From NCBI GenBank assembly GCA_012514035.1, contig JAAZBB010000055.1, forward strand, positions 1 through 59,375: 59,375 nt of DNA, read 5' to 3'. The DNA is from Lentisphaerota bacterium (GTDB lineage: Bacteria > Verrucomicrobiota > Kiritimatiellia > CAIQIC01 > Lenti-01). Both the position numbers and the translations under genes were made by a program. The notes below the pieces were generated by a model, which was not told where the DNA came from, made no database searches, and saw nothing but the letters and a program-made list of their open reading frames with translations. Shown here piece by piece: positions 1 to 8,860 of this stretch. How positions within the stretch are numbered: position 1 is the first letter of the stretch; each line of letters begins with the position of its first letter.

Positions 1-1698
1 GGCGAGGCCGTTCGTGCCAAGGGCCGTACGGTACAGGCGCACGTCGTCGATCCGGCCTTTCCAGAATTCGGACCCGTAGCTGTCGTCCTGCCCGTTGCCG
101 ATGGCTAAGAACCCGTTCGTCGCGGGCGCGAAAACGGCGGACGTCGCCCCCGCCAAAACGCCGTCGAGATAGAGCCGCATCTGCGCGCCGTCGTATTCCA
201 GCGCCGTCCAGACCCACCGGCCCGTGAGCGCGTTCGAGTCCATGAGCCAGCCGTACGGCCCCATCATGGCATAGGCGCGGTTTTCGTTGAAGCCGAGGCA
301 ATAGCCGTTCCACGTCCCGGCCTCGTAGTCGGAGACCGCTTCGGGCCAGGCCGAAGCGCAATCCAGGTCCAGCCACACCTGCGCGCTTACGGTGAAGGGG
401 CCGCCGGTCAGCAGCGCCGGATCCTGGGCGATCCGCACCCAGTCGTCGATGCCGTCGAAGTGCAAGGCCCCGCCCAGAAACCCGTCGTCCGTCCAGCCGC
501 CGCCCAAACCGGAAAAGCCCACCAGTTCACCATGGTAGGCGTCCTGGGCGGAATTGACGGCGTTGGAGCCTGCGCCGTCGTCCAGTTTCCACCAGCCAAC
601 CAAGGAGGCGTCCAGGCCGGAACGGGCATTCAAGCCGTAGGAAACCTCCCAGCCGTCGGACATGCCGTCGCCGTCGGTGTCGGACAGGGATGGATCGGTA
701 CGGTGCAGGAATATTTCCGCGCCGTCGGTCAAGCCGTCTTCGTCGGAATCGGCCCTTTGGGTGGCCCCGTAGAATCGCACCCGGGCGGCGCTGGTGGCGC
801 TTGCGTCCTCCCAAACGCCTACCCCGTTGGTCAGAAGCAAGTTCGTCGTTTCGACTTCCCATGCGCTCTCCAGCCCGTCGTAAGGCGGTGACACGGGCAT
901 CCAGACGACGTTCGTGCTCACGACGACCTCGTCCAAGTCGTTGGTCCATGTTGAAACCACCGTCGAGGAGGTGTGCCAGACCGTGAAGGAGTAGATTTCC
1001 GCCGCGGCCGTCCCGTTCGTCACCGTCAGCCGGAAGTTCCCGTTGGTCAGTTTCCGGGCATCGGCGAACCCGAACTGCCCGCCGGTCAGGCTGCTCTTGG
1101 CGACGGCTTCTTTCCGCGCGGACTTGGCCGCTTTTTCGGGAAAAGCGGCGACGGTTGCGGCGATGCGATCCTCCGCATACAAGTACGGTTCCACGTCCTC
1201 CGCGGGCAGGAGGTCCAACCGCAAGACCACCCGGGCGGGATCGGAACCCTCGGGCCATGCCCGCGAAGTCTTTTCGGACGGCAGCGTGGCAATCGGTTTG
1301 CCCTCGGCGTTATAGATCCAAGTCTCGCGAGTCTTGGAATCGAGCGCCAAGGTCAGCGGATAGACCGCCACGCTGTTCCGGTCCTCACCCAGCAGTGCGT
1401 CCAGGAACTTCTCGTCGTAATTGGTCGAGTCAAATGGCAGCGTGAGAGGAAACATCGGCTGGACCCAGGAAAGGCCCGGCGGCGTCATGCGGCTGAAAGC
1501 CCGGCGCTGGATTTCCGCGCCTTCCGCCAAGTCCTGCACGTCCAGCGCTTCGTTCGTCATGAAATCGGCATACCGGTCGGCATCAACCGCAACAGGCTTG
1601 GCTTTGAAGGGGCGATCATCGGAGGAAGCCCGGCACCAAGACACCAGGAGAAGCGTTGCCGCGCCTATCCATCTTATCGCATGCCTGCCTCGCTTCAT
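1..1698 (-). CDS. Secreted LamG / thrombospondin-3-repeat surface protein (3' end outside window)
   Basis: The reading frame stays open from the window edge, so the C-terminus is missing and 566 codons are visible. I start it at MKRGRHAIRW, which begins a signal peptide (WIGAATLLLVSWCRA); in-frame ATGs at 1704 and 1719 are alternatives. After a poorly conserved N-terminal part come Asp-rich calcium-type repeats (ADSDEDGLTDGAEIF, then SDTDGDGMSDGWEV). A LamG/concanavalin-like domain follows, opening with LVGWWKLDDGAGS and containing LHFDGIDDWVRIA and GRIDDVRLYRTALGTNG. This architecture is typical of large exported adhesins or carbohydrate-binding proteins in Verrucomicrobiota and Kiritimatiellota. 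Binding target unknown. It is divergent from the HTH gene at 1854. Confidence 0.8.
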   Translation of the reverse strand, partial: MKRGRHAIRWIGAATLLLVSWCRASSDDRPFKAKPVAVDADRYADFMTNEALDVQDLAEGAEIQRRAFSRMTPPGLSWVQPMFPLTLPFDSTNYDEKFLDALLGEDRNSVAVYPLTLALDSKTRETWIYNAEGKPIATLPSEKTSRAWPEGSDPARVVLRLDLLPAEDVEPYLYAEDRIAATVAAFPEKAAKSARKEAVAKSSLTGGQFGFADARKLTNGNFRLTVTNGTAAAEIYSFTVWHTSSTVVSTWTNDLDEVVVSTNVVWMPVSPPYDGLESAWEVETTNLLLTNGVGVWEDASATSAARVRFYGATQRADSDEDGLTDGAEIFLHRTDPSLSDTDGDGMSDGWEVSYGLNARSGLDASLVGWWKLDDGAGSNAVNSAQDAYHGELVGFSGLGGGWTDDGFLGGALHFDGIDDWVRIAQDPALLTGGPFTVSAQVWLDLDCASAWPEAVSDYEAGTWNGYCLGFNENRAYAMMGPYGWLMDSNALTGRWVWTALEYDGAQMRLYLDGVLAGATSAVFAPATNGFLAIGNGQDDSYGSEFWKGRIDDVRLYRTALGTNGLA

Positions 1699-1853
1699 TG
1701 CCATCACAAGGCGATCCATTTCAACGAGATACGCAGCCGCCATTCCGATTTCCGCACCGATCTTATGGTTAATCTTATCCAGATCGGAAACGGAGGTCAA
1801 GGGCCAGAACCGCATTTTGAGTTCAGCCGAGATGAAAGGGCGCTGTCGGGAGT

Positions 1854-2159
1854 ATGAGGAAGTCCACGCACTCGCCCGAATATGCCGAGGTGCTGAAAAC
1901 GCTGATTTCCATGCGAAAAGCGGCGGGATTAACCCAACGCGGGCCTGCCGCGAAACTGAAACGTGAACAATCCTTCGTTTGGCGCATTGAAAAAAGCGAA
2001 CGACGGCTCAACGTCGTGGAATGTCATTGGATCTGCCATGCCTTGGAATTCAATTCGGTCGTTCAATTTTCTCGACTGGCGAAGCTTTTCGGGCCAAGCA
2101 ACCTCAAGCAATTCCCTTTTCTTCATCCCCACCGAGCTCGTCTTCGACACCCCGCTTGA
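1854..2159 (+). CDS. Small XRE-type helix-turn-helix protein, possibly degenerate
   Basis: 101 residues. The first ~80 match the pattern of short XRE regulators: SPEYAEVLKTLISMRKAAGLTQ, then a helix-turn-helix (KLKREQSFVWRIEKSERRL) and VECHWICHALEF. In relatives the turn usually reads QRELA or similar; here it is QRGPAAKL, with a proline inside the DNA-binding helix pair. The tail after about residue 80 (KLFGPSNLKQ onward) does not look like the family and may be read-through after a frameshift. It sits alone between the divergent LamG gene and the glycosyltransferase. Either a lineage-specific regulator or a decaying one. Confidence 0.5.
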   Translation: MRKSTHSPEYAEVLKTLISMRKAAGLTQRGPAAKLKREQSFVWRIEKSERRLNVVECHWICHALEFNSVVQFSRLAKLFGPSNLKQFPFLHPHRARLRHPA

Positions 2160-2184
2160 AATGCGCGCCCGCATGACCCATACT
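2156..2184 (+). promoter_or_regulatory. Candidate promoter of the glycosyltransferase gene (leaderless or nearly so)
   Basis: TTGAAA (2156-2161), a 17-bp spacer and CATACT (2179-2184) lie directly in front of ATG 2191. If used, transcription would start on or within a base or two of the start codon, and no Shine-Dalgarno sequence is visible. The -10 match is moderate. Confidence 0.35.
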
Positions 2185-2190
2185 GTGGGC

Positions 2191-3177
2191 ATGACAACAA
2201 TCCCTGCCAGCCTGTCGATCGTCGTGCCTGTGTATAACGAGGAGGCCAACGTCCCGGCCCTGGCACGGCAACTGCACGAGGCGCTGGCGGCAACCGGCCG
2301 CGTCTACGAGGTACTGCTGGTGGATGATGGCTCCCGCGACGCCTCGTGGGACCGCCTGAAGGAGGCCGCCGGCGCCTATCCGCATTTCCGGCTGATCCGG
2401 TTCCGCCGCAACTTCGGCCAGACCGCCGCCATGTCTGCCGGCATCGACGCCGCCCGGCACGAGGTGATCGTGACGCTTGACGCCGACCTGCAGAACGATC
2501 CGGCCGATATTCCCCGGCTGCTGGCGGAAATGGAACGCAACAGCTACGCGGTGGTGTCCGGCTGGCGCCAAGACCGCCAAGATCCTTTTTGGAGCCGGCG
2601 GTTGCCTTCGATGATCGCCAACGGCCTGATCTCCCGCATCACCGGCGTGAAGTTGCACGACTACGGCTGCACCCTGAAAGCCTATCGTCGCGACGTGCTG
2701 CGGGGCGTGCGGTTGTATGGCGAAATGCACCGGTTCATCCCCGCGCTCTGTTCGTGGGTCGGGGGTGAGATCGCCGAGGTCGTCGTCAGCCACCATCCGC
2801 GCCGGGCGGGGAAGTCCAAATACGGCATCGGGCGCACGTTCCGAGTGATTCTCGATCTGTTCACCGTCAAGTTTCTGCTGCGGTTCACCGGCGGCCCCAT
2901 GCAGTTGTTTGGCAAGATCGCCTTCGCCTTCGGCGGGGCCGGGGCGCTGATGCTGCTGGTAGTGGGGCTGGACCGCCTGTTCGGCGGCGGCACCGCGGGG
3001 CACCTGTATCTGATCAAACGGCCGTTCTGGATCATCACCCCGTTCATGCTGCTGGCGTTCTGCATGCAGTTCCTTTCCATGGGACTGCTGGCGGAGGTCC
3101 AGATCCGCACCTACCACGAATCGCAGAACAAGCCCATCTACGCGATCCGCGAGACCTTTGATTCCCCCGGCTCCTGA
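2191..3177 (+). CDS. Family 2 glycosyltransferase with C-terminal membrane anchor (ArnC/GtrB/DPM1 type)
   Basis: About 328 residues from MTTIPASLSIVV. The GT-A domain shows the nucleotide-sugar motifs IVVPVYNEEANV, LLVDDGSRDAS and TLDADLQNDPADIP (DxD-like). After ~230 residues come two hydrophobic segments (FAFGGAGALMLLVVGL and FWIITPFMLLAFCMQFL). This is the architecture of enzymes that move a sugar onto polyprenyl phosphate at the inner face of the cytoplasmic membrane for lipid, LPS or protein glycosylation; the sugar cannot be read from sequence. The frame is open 5' to 1963, but that part is unlike the family and overlaps the HTH gene. Its stop overlaps the next start (TGATG), so the two are co-translated. 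Confidence 0.88.
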   Translation: MTTIPASLSIVVPVYNEEANVPALARQLHEALAATGRVYEVLLVDDGSRDASWDRLKEAAGAYPHFRLIRFRRNFGQTAAMSAGIDAARHEVIVTLDADLQNDPADIPRLLAEMERNSYAVVSGWRQDRQDPFWSRRLPSMIANGLISRITGVKLHDYGCTLKAYRRDVLRGVRLYGEMHRFIPALCSWVGGEIAEVVVSHHPRRAGKSKYGIGRTFRVILDLFTVKFLLRFTGGPMQLFGKIAFAFGGAGALMLLVVGLDRLFGGGTAGHLYLIKRPFWIITPFMLLAFCMQFLSMGLLAEVQIRTYHESQNKPIYAIRETFDSPGS

Positions 3178-3980
3178 TGCCCGGCCCCGACACGATCCGC
3201 CAGCTGCTGCCGCTTGCCGCCATCATGGCCGGAACGCTCACGGCGGGGGTGGCCGCCCTGTTCCATCTGGCCGCGCACCGGGATTTTTCCACACCGTGGA
3301 AAACCGTGCTCGCCCAACTGGCCGCCGCCAGCCCTTGGCACGGACATGACCTGGCCTGGCTGGCGCTGGTGCTGGCCGCCGCGCATGTCGTCCGGCGAAT
3401 GCTGCCAGATGGAATCGGCTGGGACATACTGGCGTTCCAGGGAATCTTGATTGCCGGCGTGTTGTGGCGCGGGCGGGGCAAGTCCAATCCCTTCGGCACA
3501 CCCACCCCGAGATGGGCCATGGTGACGCAGGCGGTCTTGCGGTGGCTGGCCATCCTGCCCATCCTGTGGTTCACCGCGTTTGTCTGGCAAATGCTGTTGC
3601 GGGCGCGCGGGTATGAGCCGGATTTCCAGCAGGCCATTCAGTTGTTCCTGCAAGCCCGCAACCCATGGGCCAGGCTGGGATTCGCCTTCTTTGCGGTGGG
3701 GCTGGCCCCATTTGCGGAGGAGGCGCTGTTCCGGGGCATTCTTCTGCCGCTGCTGGTTCGCGGGACCGGACCCGTTTGGGGAGTGACGCTGCTGGCGGCC
3801 GGCTTTGCGGCACTGCATGCCGACGCCGGCACCTTTGCGGCACTGGCCGTGTTCTCCGTGGCATTGTCGCTCGCCTATGCCCGCACCGGCTCGCTCTGGG
3901 TGCCTGTGTCGATGCACGCCCTGTTCAACGGCACCAACCTGGCCCTGCTACTGGCGTTGTCCCGCGCCGGCTTTATGTAA
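3177..3980 (+). CDS. CPBP family intramembrane (CAAX-type) glutamic protease
   Basis: 267 residues, mostly hydrophobic, with several predicted membrane segments. The diagnostic EExxxR motif is EEALFR (residues 181-186). Downstream are AGFAALHAD and SLWVPVSMHALFNGTN, the third and fourth CPBP motifs with their conserved H and H/N residues. The family cleaves peptides inside the membrane (type II CAAX prenyl endopeptidases, bacteriocin self-immunity proteins); the substrate is unknown here. The start overlaps the glycosyltransferase stop by one base. Oddity: residues ~37-43 (FSTPWKT) are encoded by a solo copy of the TTTTCCACACCGTGGAAAA palindrome found elsewhere as arrays. Confidence 0.85.
   Translation: MPGPDTIRQLLPLAAIMAGTLTAGVAALFHLAAHRDFSTPWKTVLAQLAAASPWHGHDLAWLALVLAAAHVVRRMLPDGIGWDILAFQGILIAGVLWRGRGKSNPFGTPTPRWAMVTQAVLRWLAILPILWFTAFVWQMLLRARGYEPDFQQAIQLFLQARNPWARLGFAFFAVGLAPFAEEALFRGILLPLLVRGTGPVWGVTLLAAGFAALHADAGTFAALAVFSVALSLAYARTGSLWVPVSMHALFNGTNLALLLALSRAGFM
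3285..3303. repeat. Solo copy of the TTTTCCACACCGTGGAAAA palindrome inside the CPBP protease gene
   Basis: The 19-bp sequence is identical to the outer palindromes of the arrays at 16429-16508 and 46428-46507. It lies in frame in the N-terminal part of the protease. Confidence 0.8.
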
Positions 3981-3991
3981 AAGCCATTGCT

Positions 3992-4050
3992 GGGGTCAGC
4001 CCTTAAGTTAGAAGACAAGGCTGCTATCTTCTATCTTAAGGGCTGACCCC
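3992..4050. mobile_element. 59-bp palindromic MITE/REP element with RAYT ends
   Basis: The arms are GGGGTCAGCCCTTAAG (3992-4007) and its exact complement (4035-4050). Inner arms TTAGAAGA / TCTTCTAT extend the stem to 24 bp per side with one mismatch, around an 11-nt loop. The outer 15 bases equal the inverted ends of the transposase element at 39064-40120. It is therefore best read as a non-autonomous element mobilised by that transposase. It lies between the convergent CPBP protease and rdgB genes, and supplies the last codons and stop of rdgB. Confidence 0.85.
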
Positions 4051-4656
4051 GGCGAAACAAGAAGGGGCGGTGGCGAGCAGTGGGGCCCATTTTTCTTTGG
4101 CCTGGGCAAGGGCCCGGCCGCGGTGACTCAATCCGTTCTTCTGCTCATTGGTCATTTCGGCGAAGGTGGCCTCGTACCCATCCGGGACAAACACCGGATC
4201 GTAGCCGAATCCCCCGGTGCCCCGCGGCGCGTCGATAATCCGGCCCGGACACTGGCCGGTGACCATTTCCGTGCGGCCTGCGGGATCGCACAGGGCGACC
4301 ACGCACCGGAAGCGGGCCGCCCGATCGGTCTGCCCGGATAATTCGCGAAGGAGTTTGATGTTGTTGCGGGCATAGTCGCACGGTTCACCCGCGTAGCGCG
4401 CGGACAGGACCCCCGGGGCGCCGCCCAGCGCCGCCACTTCGAGACCAGAATCATCCGCCAAGGCCCACAGCCCCGTCGCCAGCGCGAGTTCCCTCGCCTT
4501 CTGGATGGCATTCGCTTCGAAGGTGTCGCCGTCCTCCTCCACATCCGGAAGGTCGCCCCATTCCGCGGCGGAAATCCATTCCACGCCGGGCAGCCGGAAG
4601 ATGTCCCGGATTTCCCTGATTTTGTGGGCATTGCGGGAAGCGATGAGAATCTTCAT
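4036..4656 (-). CDS. rdgB: RdgB/HAM1 non-canonical purine NTP pyrophosphatase
   Basis: 206 residues starting MKILIASRNAHKIREIR. The enzyme hydrolyses dITP/XTP to monophosphates and keeps deaminated purines out of DNA. Family motifs are visible: SRNAHKI, EEDGDTFEANAIQKA, LADDSGLEVAALGGAPGVLSARYAG and GTGGFGYDPVF. It starts 10 bases after the alr stop, so the two form an operon. The last four residues (GVSP) and the TAA lie inside the 59-bp palindromic element, so insertion of the element has defined or replaced the native C-terminus. Confidence 0.95.
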   Translation of the reverse strand: MKILIASRNAHKIREIRDIFRLPGVEWISAAEWGDLPDVEEDGDTFEANAIQKARELALATGLWALADDSGLEVAALGGAPGVLSARYAGEPCDYARNNIKLLRELSGQTDRAARFRCVVALCDPAGRTEMVTGQCPGRIIDAPRGTGGFGYDPVFVPDGYEATFAEMTNEQKNGLSHRGRALAQAKEKWAPLLATAPSCFAGVSP

Positions 4657-4666
4657 GGTCCGCCTT

Positions 4667-5800
4667 TCAGCCGCCGACGTAGCGCCGTTCGATCTGGCGC
4701 GAGATGCCGGTGAGAATTTCATAGGGAATGGTGCCGCAATGCCGGGCCAGTTCGTCTGCCCAGACCCGTTCCGGGCCCTGTTCGCCGATCAGGACGACTT
4801 CATCGCCGGCCTGCACGCCGCTGTCCGGTCCGAGGTCTGCGCTGATCCAGTTCATGCTGACGCGGCCCACCACCGGGCGGCGCCGGCCCCTGATCAGCAC
4901 ATGCCCCCGGTTGCCGAGATGGCGCTGATAGCCGTCGGTATAGCCGCAGCTGATGGTGGCCAGTTGGGTGGGACCCGAGGTCTTGTAGCTGCCGTAATAG
5001 CCTACCGCAAAACCGGCGGGCACGCTCTTGACCTGCATCACGCGCGATTTCCACTGCAGTACCGGGACGGTGGCAAAGCGCTGGCCGGCATCCGCCGCCC
5101 CGTAGCCATAAAGCGCCAGGCCCACGCGCACGGCGTCCGCATCGCACTCCGTCAGCAGCAGCGCGGCGCGGCTGCTGGAGAGATGCTGGAACAGCCGTTG
5201 GCCGGCGGCCGCTTCAATCAACGGCACCGCCTGCCGGAATTTCTCCGCCTGCCCCCGCGCCGCTGTGGGCTTCTTCATCGGCTCAACCATGGCAAAATGC
5301 GTACAGACGCCCTGCACCTCCAGCCCGGGCAGGCGCGCCAGTTCCGCGGCCTGTTCTGTTTCGGCTGGACAGACGAATCCCAACCGGCCCATCCCCGTAT
5401 CCAGTTTCACATGCACTCCCAGGAGACCGCCAGCGGCAACCGCGGCCGCCGACAGTGCCTGCCCGTGCTCCCGGGACACCACTACCGGGGTGATTCGTTC
5501 GCGCCGCATCTGCGGGACATCCGCCGGCGCCGCCACTCCCAGCACCAGAATCAACTCTGCCGCCGGAACCGCCGCGCGCACTGTCGCCGCTTCCGCAACA
5601 TACGCCACGGCAAACCGCGTCACGCCCGCCTCCGCCAGCCCCGCCGCCACCGAGGCCAATCCGTGCCCATAGGCATCGGCCTTGACGACCGCCATCAGGC
5701 CCGCGCCGTTCAGCGAGGCCTGGATGGCCTGTGCGTTAGCCCGCAGACGGCCCAGATCCACTTCAACCCATGATCCACCGCAATTTGCCATGCGGGGCAT
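4667..5800 (-). CDS. alr: Alanine racemase
   Basis: 377 residues. This PLP enzyme makes D-alanine for peptidoglycan. The PLP lysine lies in VVKADAYGHG near the N-terminus, and the catalytic tyrosine region is VGYYGSYKT. The substrate segment GRVSMNWISADL carries Asn where many homologues have Asp (GRVCMDQ type), a mild deviation. GYTDGYQRHLGNRG and the C-terminal GTIPYEILTGIS are standard. MANCGG, three codons in, is an alternative start. It is first in an operon with rdgB and divergent from the GH13-like gene. Confidence 0.95.
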   Translation of the reverse strand: MPRMANCGGSWVEVDLGRLRANAQAIQASLNGAGLMAVVKADAYGHGLASVAAGLAEAGVTRFAVAYVAEAATVRAAVPAAELILVLGVAAPADVPQMRRERITPVVVSREHGQALSAAAVAAGGLLGVHVKLDTGMGRLGFVCPAETEQAAELARLPGLEVQGVCTHFAMVEPMKKPTAARGQAEKFRQAVPLIEAAAGQRLFQHLSSSRAALLLTECDADAVRVGLALYGYGAADAGQRFATVPVLQWKSRVMQVKSVPAGFAVGYYGSYKTSGPTQLATISCGYTDGYQRHLGNRGHVLIRGRRRPVVGRVSMNWISADLGPDSGVQAGDEVVLIGEQGPERVWADELARHCGTIPYEILTGISRQIERRYVGG

Positions 5801-5932
5801 TAAATCCTATTCCCGCGGCCCATGACAAGCTGCGAGGGCCGGATGCCCCCGACCGGCTTTCCTGGTAAAGCGTTTTTTATTTACCTTTTCAAAACTCTTT
5901 CCCATAGTTACCTGTTTGGGATCGAACTCCAG

Positions 5933-7846
5933 ATGAAAACCCACGCCTTGAACAGGATTCTCGCCCGGCTGGATCAGCGTCTGGCGCATTCCCCTTCGCC
6001 GCCCTATCGCTTGCCCGGACTGTGGATTGATCCGTTCGGCCCGGGCGCGGCCCGGATGGTTTGCCCGGAACAATTTTTTGGCGAACGCATCCGGACCATA
6101 CTGGCCACGCCACCCCAGGCACGCGTCGCGGATGGCGACCTGCCCGGCGACTGGGGCAAGCATTCCATCGCCTACAATCTACTCGTCCGCTACGGGGCCG
6201 CCTATGACCATGATGGCGATGGGCAGGTTTCCTGCGAGCCGCTGACCAGCGGCTGGCGCGAAACCGGGACCTTCCTCAAGGCGATCACGATGCTGCCGTT
6301 CATCCGCTCGCTTGGGTGCAACACCATTCACCTGCTGCCTATCACCGCCATCGGCCGGGACGGCAACAAAGGCAACATGGGCAGCGCCTTCGCCATCCGT
6401 GACCCCTACGCACTGGATGAACACCTGGCCGAACCCGCGCTGGAACTTGATGCGGAAACCGAATTCGCCGCCTTTGTCGAGGCCGCGCACCACCTCGGCA
6501 TCCGCATCGTCGTCGAATTCGTCTTCCGCACCGCCGCCAAGGATGCCGCCTGGGCCAAGGAGCATCCCGGCTGGTTCTACTGGATTCGCGCCGACGTGCC
6601 CGACCGTCAACCGGGCGAGAAATCCGAGGACACCTACGGCGCCCCGCTCTTCACGCCCGAGGAACTCCGCCAGATCTACGACGCCGTCGGCAACGGCCGC
6701 TTCCGCGAGCTGCTGCCGCCGCACCCAATCTACCGCCACATGTTCACCGCCCCGCCCCGCCCCGAGACCATCCGGATGGAAAACGGCGCCTGGCGCGGCA
6801 CCGCTCCCGATCCCCGCACCGGCCAACCGGTCACCGTGCGCATCCCCGGTGCCTTCTGCGACTGGGGCCCCGACTCCGAACAACCGCCATGGACGGATGT
6901 CACCTACCTGCGGCTCTACGACCACCCCGACTACAACTACATCGGCTACAACACCGTCCGCATGTATTCCGCCCAGCTCGCGCAACCCGAAAACATCGTG
7001 CGCCCGCTGTGGAACAAAATCATCGAGGTCATCCCCCACTATCAGACGCATTTCAAGGTCGACGGCGTGATGATCGACATGGGCCATGCCCTGCCCGCCG
7101 ACCTCAAGCGCGGGCTGGTCGCCCGCGCGCGCCAGGTGGATCCGGATTTTGCGCTGTGGGCGGAGGAATTCAACATCACTCCGGCCGCCCGCGAAGAAGG
7201 CTACAACGTGTGCGTGGGCCCCTTCATGCAGACCGTGCGCAACCCGGAGCATTTCCGCAATTGGCTTCGTTGGCTCCATGGCGCGGGCCTGCCCGTCCCC
7301 TTCATGGCCATGGCCGAGAACCACAATTGCCCGCGCGCGGTGCATTGGCCCGGCGGAATGGCTTACGCCCTCTATGCGCAGGCCATCGGCGCCTTCCTGC
7401 CCGGCGTCCCCTACCTCCACAACGGCATTGAACTGGCCGAGCCTGTCCCCGTGAACACCGGCTTTGATTTCACCAACGAGGAAGTTGCGCAGTTGCCGCC
7501 GTCCGTTCTTCCGCTGTTCAGCGCCGCCGCCATGGACTGGACGCGGGAAGAAAACCTGATTGCCCCCCTGCGCCGCGTCCACGCGCTGCGTGCCAAGCAC
7601 CAGGACTTGTTCAGCGATGCCTCGCCCGGCACCATCATCCCTCTGGAGACGGCCAACCCCCGCATTACGGGCTATGCCCGTCAGAAACCTGGCGCAAGGG
7701 GAGGCTTGGCCATCCTGGGCAACACGGACATGCACAACGCGCAACCCTTCATCCCGCCACACCCATCGGCGGCGGTCGACTTGATCCTCGACCAGCCGAT
7801 CCCCGCGCTCCTGCGCCCCGGCCGGGTCGTCGTTTATCGGTTCTGA
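5933..7846 (+). CDS. GH13-like alpha-amylase family protein (maltosyltransferase-like)
   Basis: 637 residues from MKTHALNRILARLD; the 5' extension to 5822 is not family-like. It is a TIM-barrel enzyme: LGCNTIHLLPITAIG (beta-3 region), LGIRIVVEFVFR, the nucleophile strand VDGVMIDMGH, the acid/base strand LWAEEFN, and MAENHN. The late segment PYLHNGIELAEPVP resembles the GlgE-type maltosyltransferase layout more than secreted amylases. There is no signal peptide, so it should act in the cytoplasm, on glycogen or malto-oligosaccharides. Exact reaction unknown. It overlaps the convergent mscS gene by 13 bases. Confidence 0.75.
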   Translation: MKTHALNRILARLDQRLAHSPSPPYRLPGLWIDPFGPGAARMVCPEQFFGERIRTILATPPQARVADGDLPGDWGKHSIAYNLLVRYGAAYDHDGDGQVSCEPLTSGWRETGTFLKAITMLPFIRSLGCNTIHLLPITAIGRDGNKGNMGSAFAIRDPYALDEHLAEPALELDAETEFAAFVEAAHHLGIRIVVEFVFRTAAKDAAWAKEHPGWFYWIRADVPDRQPGEKSEDTYGAPLFTPEELRQIYDAVGNGRFRELLPPHPIYRHMFTAPPRPETIRMENGAWRGTAPDPRTGQPVTVRIPGAFCDWGPDSEQPPWTDVTYLRLYDHPDYNYIGYNTVRMYSAQLAQPENIVRPLWNKIIEVIPHYQTHFKVDGVMIDMGHALPADLKRGLVARARQVDPDFALWAEEFNITPAAREEGYNVCVGPFMQTVRNPEHFRNWLRWLHGAGLPVPFMAMAENHNCPRAVHWPGGMAYALYAQAIGAFLPGVPYLHNGIELAEPVPVNTGFDFTNEEVAQLPPSVLPLFSAAAMDWTREENLIAPLRRVHALRAKHQDLFSDASPGTIIPLETANPRITGYARQKPGARGGLAILGNTDMHNAQPFIPPHPSAAVDLILDQPIPALLRPGRVVVYRF

Positions 7847-8727
7847 ACAAACGACGCCAGGCCCCCGCCCGCTTGCATAACGATTGTGCGGTGCGGGACC
7901 GGAATCTGGATGCCCTCGCGGTCGAAGGCCAGCTTGGTTCGGCGGAGGAACTCCCGGCCCACCATCCATTGCCGGCTCGGCTTGGTCTTGATGCGTCCTT
8001 TGATCACCACCGCCGAATCCGCGAACCGGTCCACCCCGAAGATTTCCGGCTCCTCCAGGATTGACGGGCCGAAGGCCGAATCCTGCCGCAGTTCACGGAA
8101 CACGCCGCGCAGCACCTCGCAGACCCGGTCCGTGTCTTCCTTGTAGGCCACGCCGATGTCGAACACATAGCCGGACCAGTCGCGCGTCCGGTTGCTGAGC
8201 GTGGTGACGGTCCCATGCGGGAAGATATGCCTCACGCCTTCCACGTCCCGCAGGACGAGCGTACGGAAGTTGATCTCCTCCACCAGCCCACCCGTCCCGT
8301 TGATGACCGCGACGTCGCCGATCCGGATCTGGTTTTCCAGGATGAAAAAGAATCCGGTAATGATGTCCTTGACCAGGTTCTGGGCACCGAACCCGACGGC
8401 CAGGCCCAGGATGCCGGCACCGGCCAGGATAGGGCCGATTTCCACGCCCAGTTCCTTCAGGATCACCAGCAGCACAGTGATCCACACCGCCAGCCGCGCC
8501 CCTTGGCGCACCAGTTTCAGCAGCGTTTCGACCCGTTTTCCGGATTCGCTCGGGGGTTCACCCTCCGCCGCGTATTTCGCCTTCAGGCGGCCTTCCATCC
8601 GGCTGAGCAGCTGGCGGACAACAGCCAGCACGCCCCACCCCAGCAGCAGGATCAACGCCACCCGCAGTGAGGTTTCCAGCACGTTTTCCCAGCTCACATC
8701 ATTGAAATATTTCAGGATGATATCCAC
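7834..8727 (-). CDS. MscS-family small-conductance mechanosensitive channel
   Basis: 297 residues. Two hydrophobic helices near the N-terminus (TSLRVALILLLGWGVLAVV and LAVWITVLLVILKEL) lead into the conserved pore helix ILAGAGILGLAVGFGAQNLV. The beta domain follows (QIRIGDVAVINGTGGLVEEINFR), then VRHIFPHGTVTTLSN and a soluble alpha/beta C-terminal domain. Such channels open under membrane tension and release solutes on hypo-osmotic shock. Single gene, divergent from the hydrolase at 8861. Confidence 0.92.
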   Translation of the reverse strand: MDIILKYFNDVSWENVLETSLRVALILLLGWGVLAVVRQLLSRMEGRLKAKYAAEGEPPSESGKRVETLLKLVRQGARLAVWITVLLVILKELGVEIGPILAGAGILGLAVGFGAQNLVKDIITGFFFILENQIRIGDVAVINGTGGLVEEINFRTLVLRDVEGVRHIFPHGTVTTLSNRTRDWSGYVFDIGVAYKEDTDRVCEVLRGVFRELRQDSAFGPSILEEPEIFGVDRFADSAVVIKGRIKTKPSRQWMVGREFLRRTKLAFDREGIQIPVPHRTIVMQAGGGLASFVQNR

Positions 8728-8860
8728 AGGTTCACCTCGCTCACTGGATTCGCTCTCGATTCTTTATTCCTATCGCGCCCCCACCCATTGGTCAAGAAGT
8801 CCGGCCACGAATAACATCGGCCATCGCCACTGGCGACTCCGTCTGCTACCGTGGCGGCAA

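Noticed and set aside
1699-1815. Longer N-terminus for the LamG protein (ATG 1815 or 1743)
   Set aside because: It would put a 15-40 residue hydrophilic extension before the signal peptide and run towards the divergent HTH gene.
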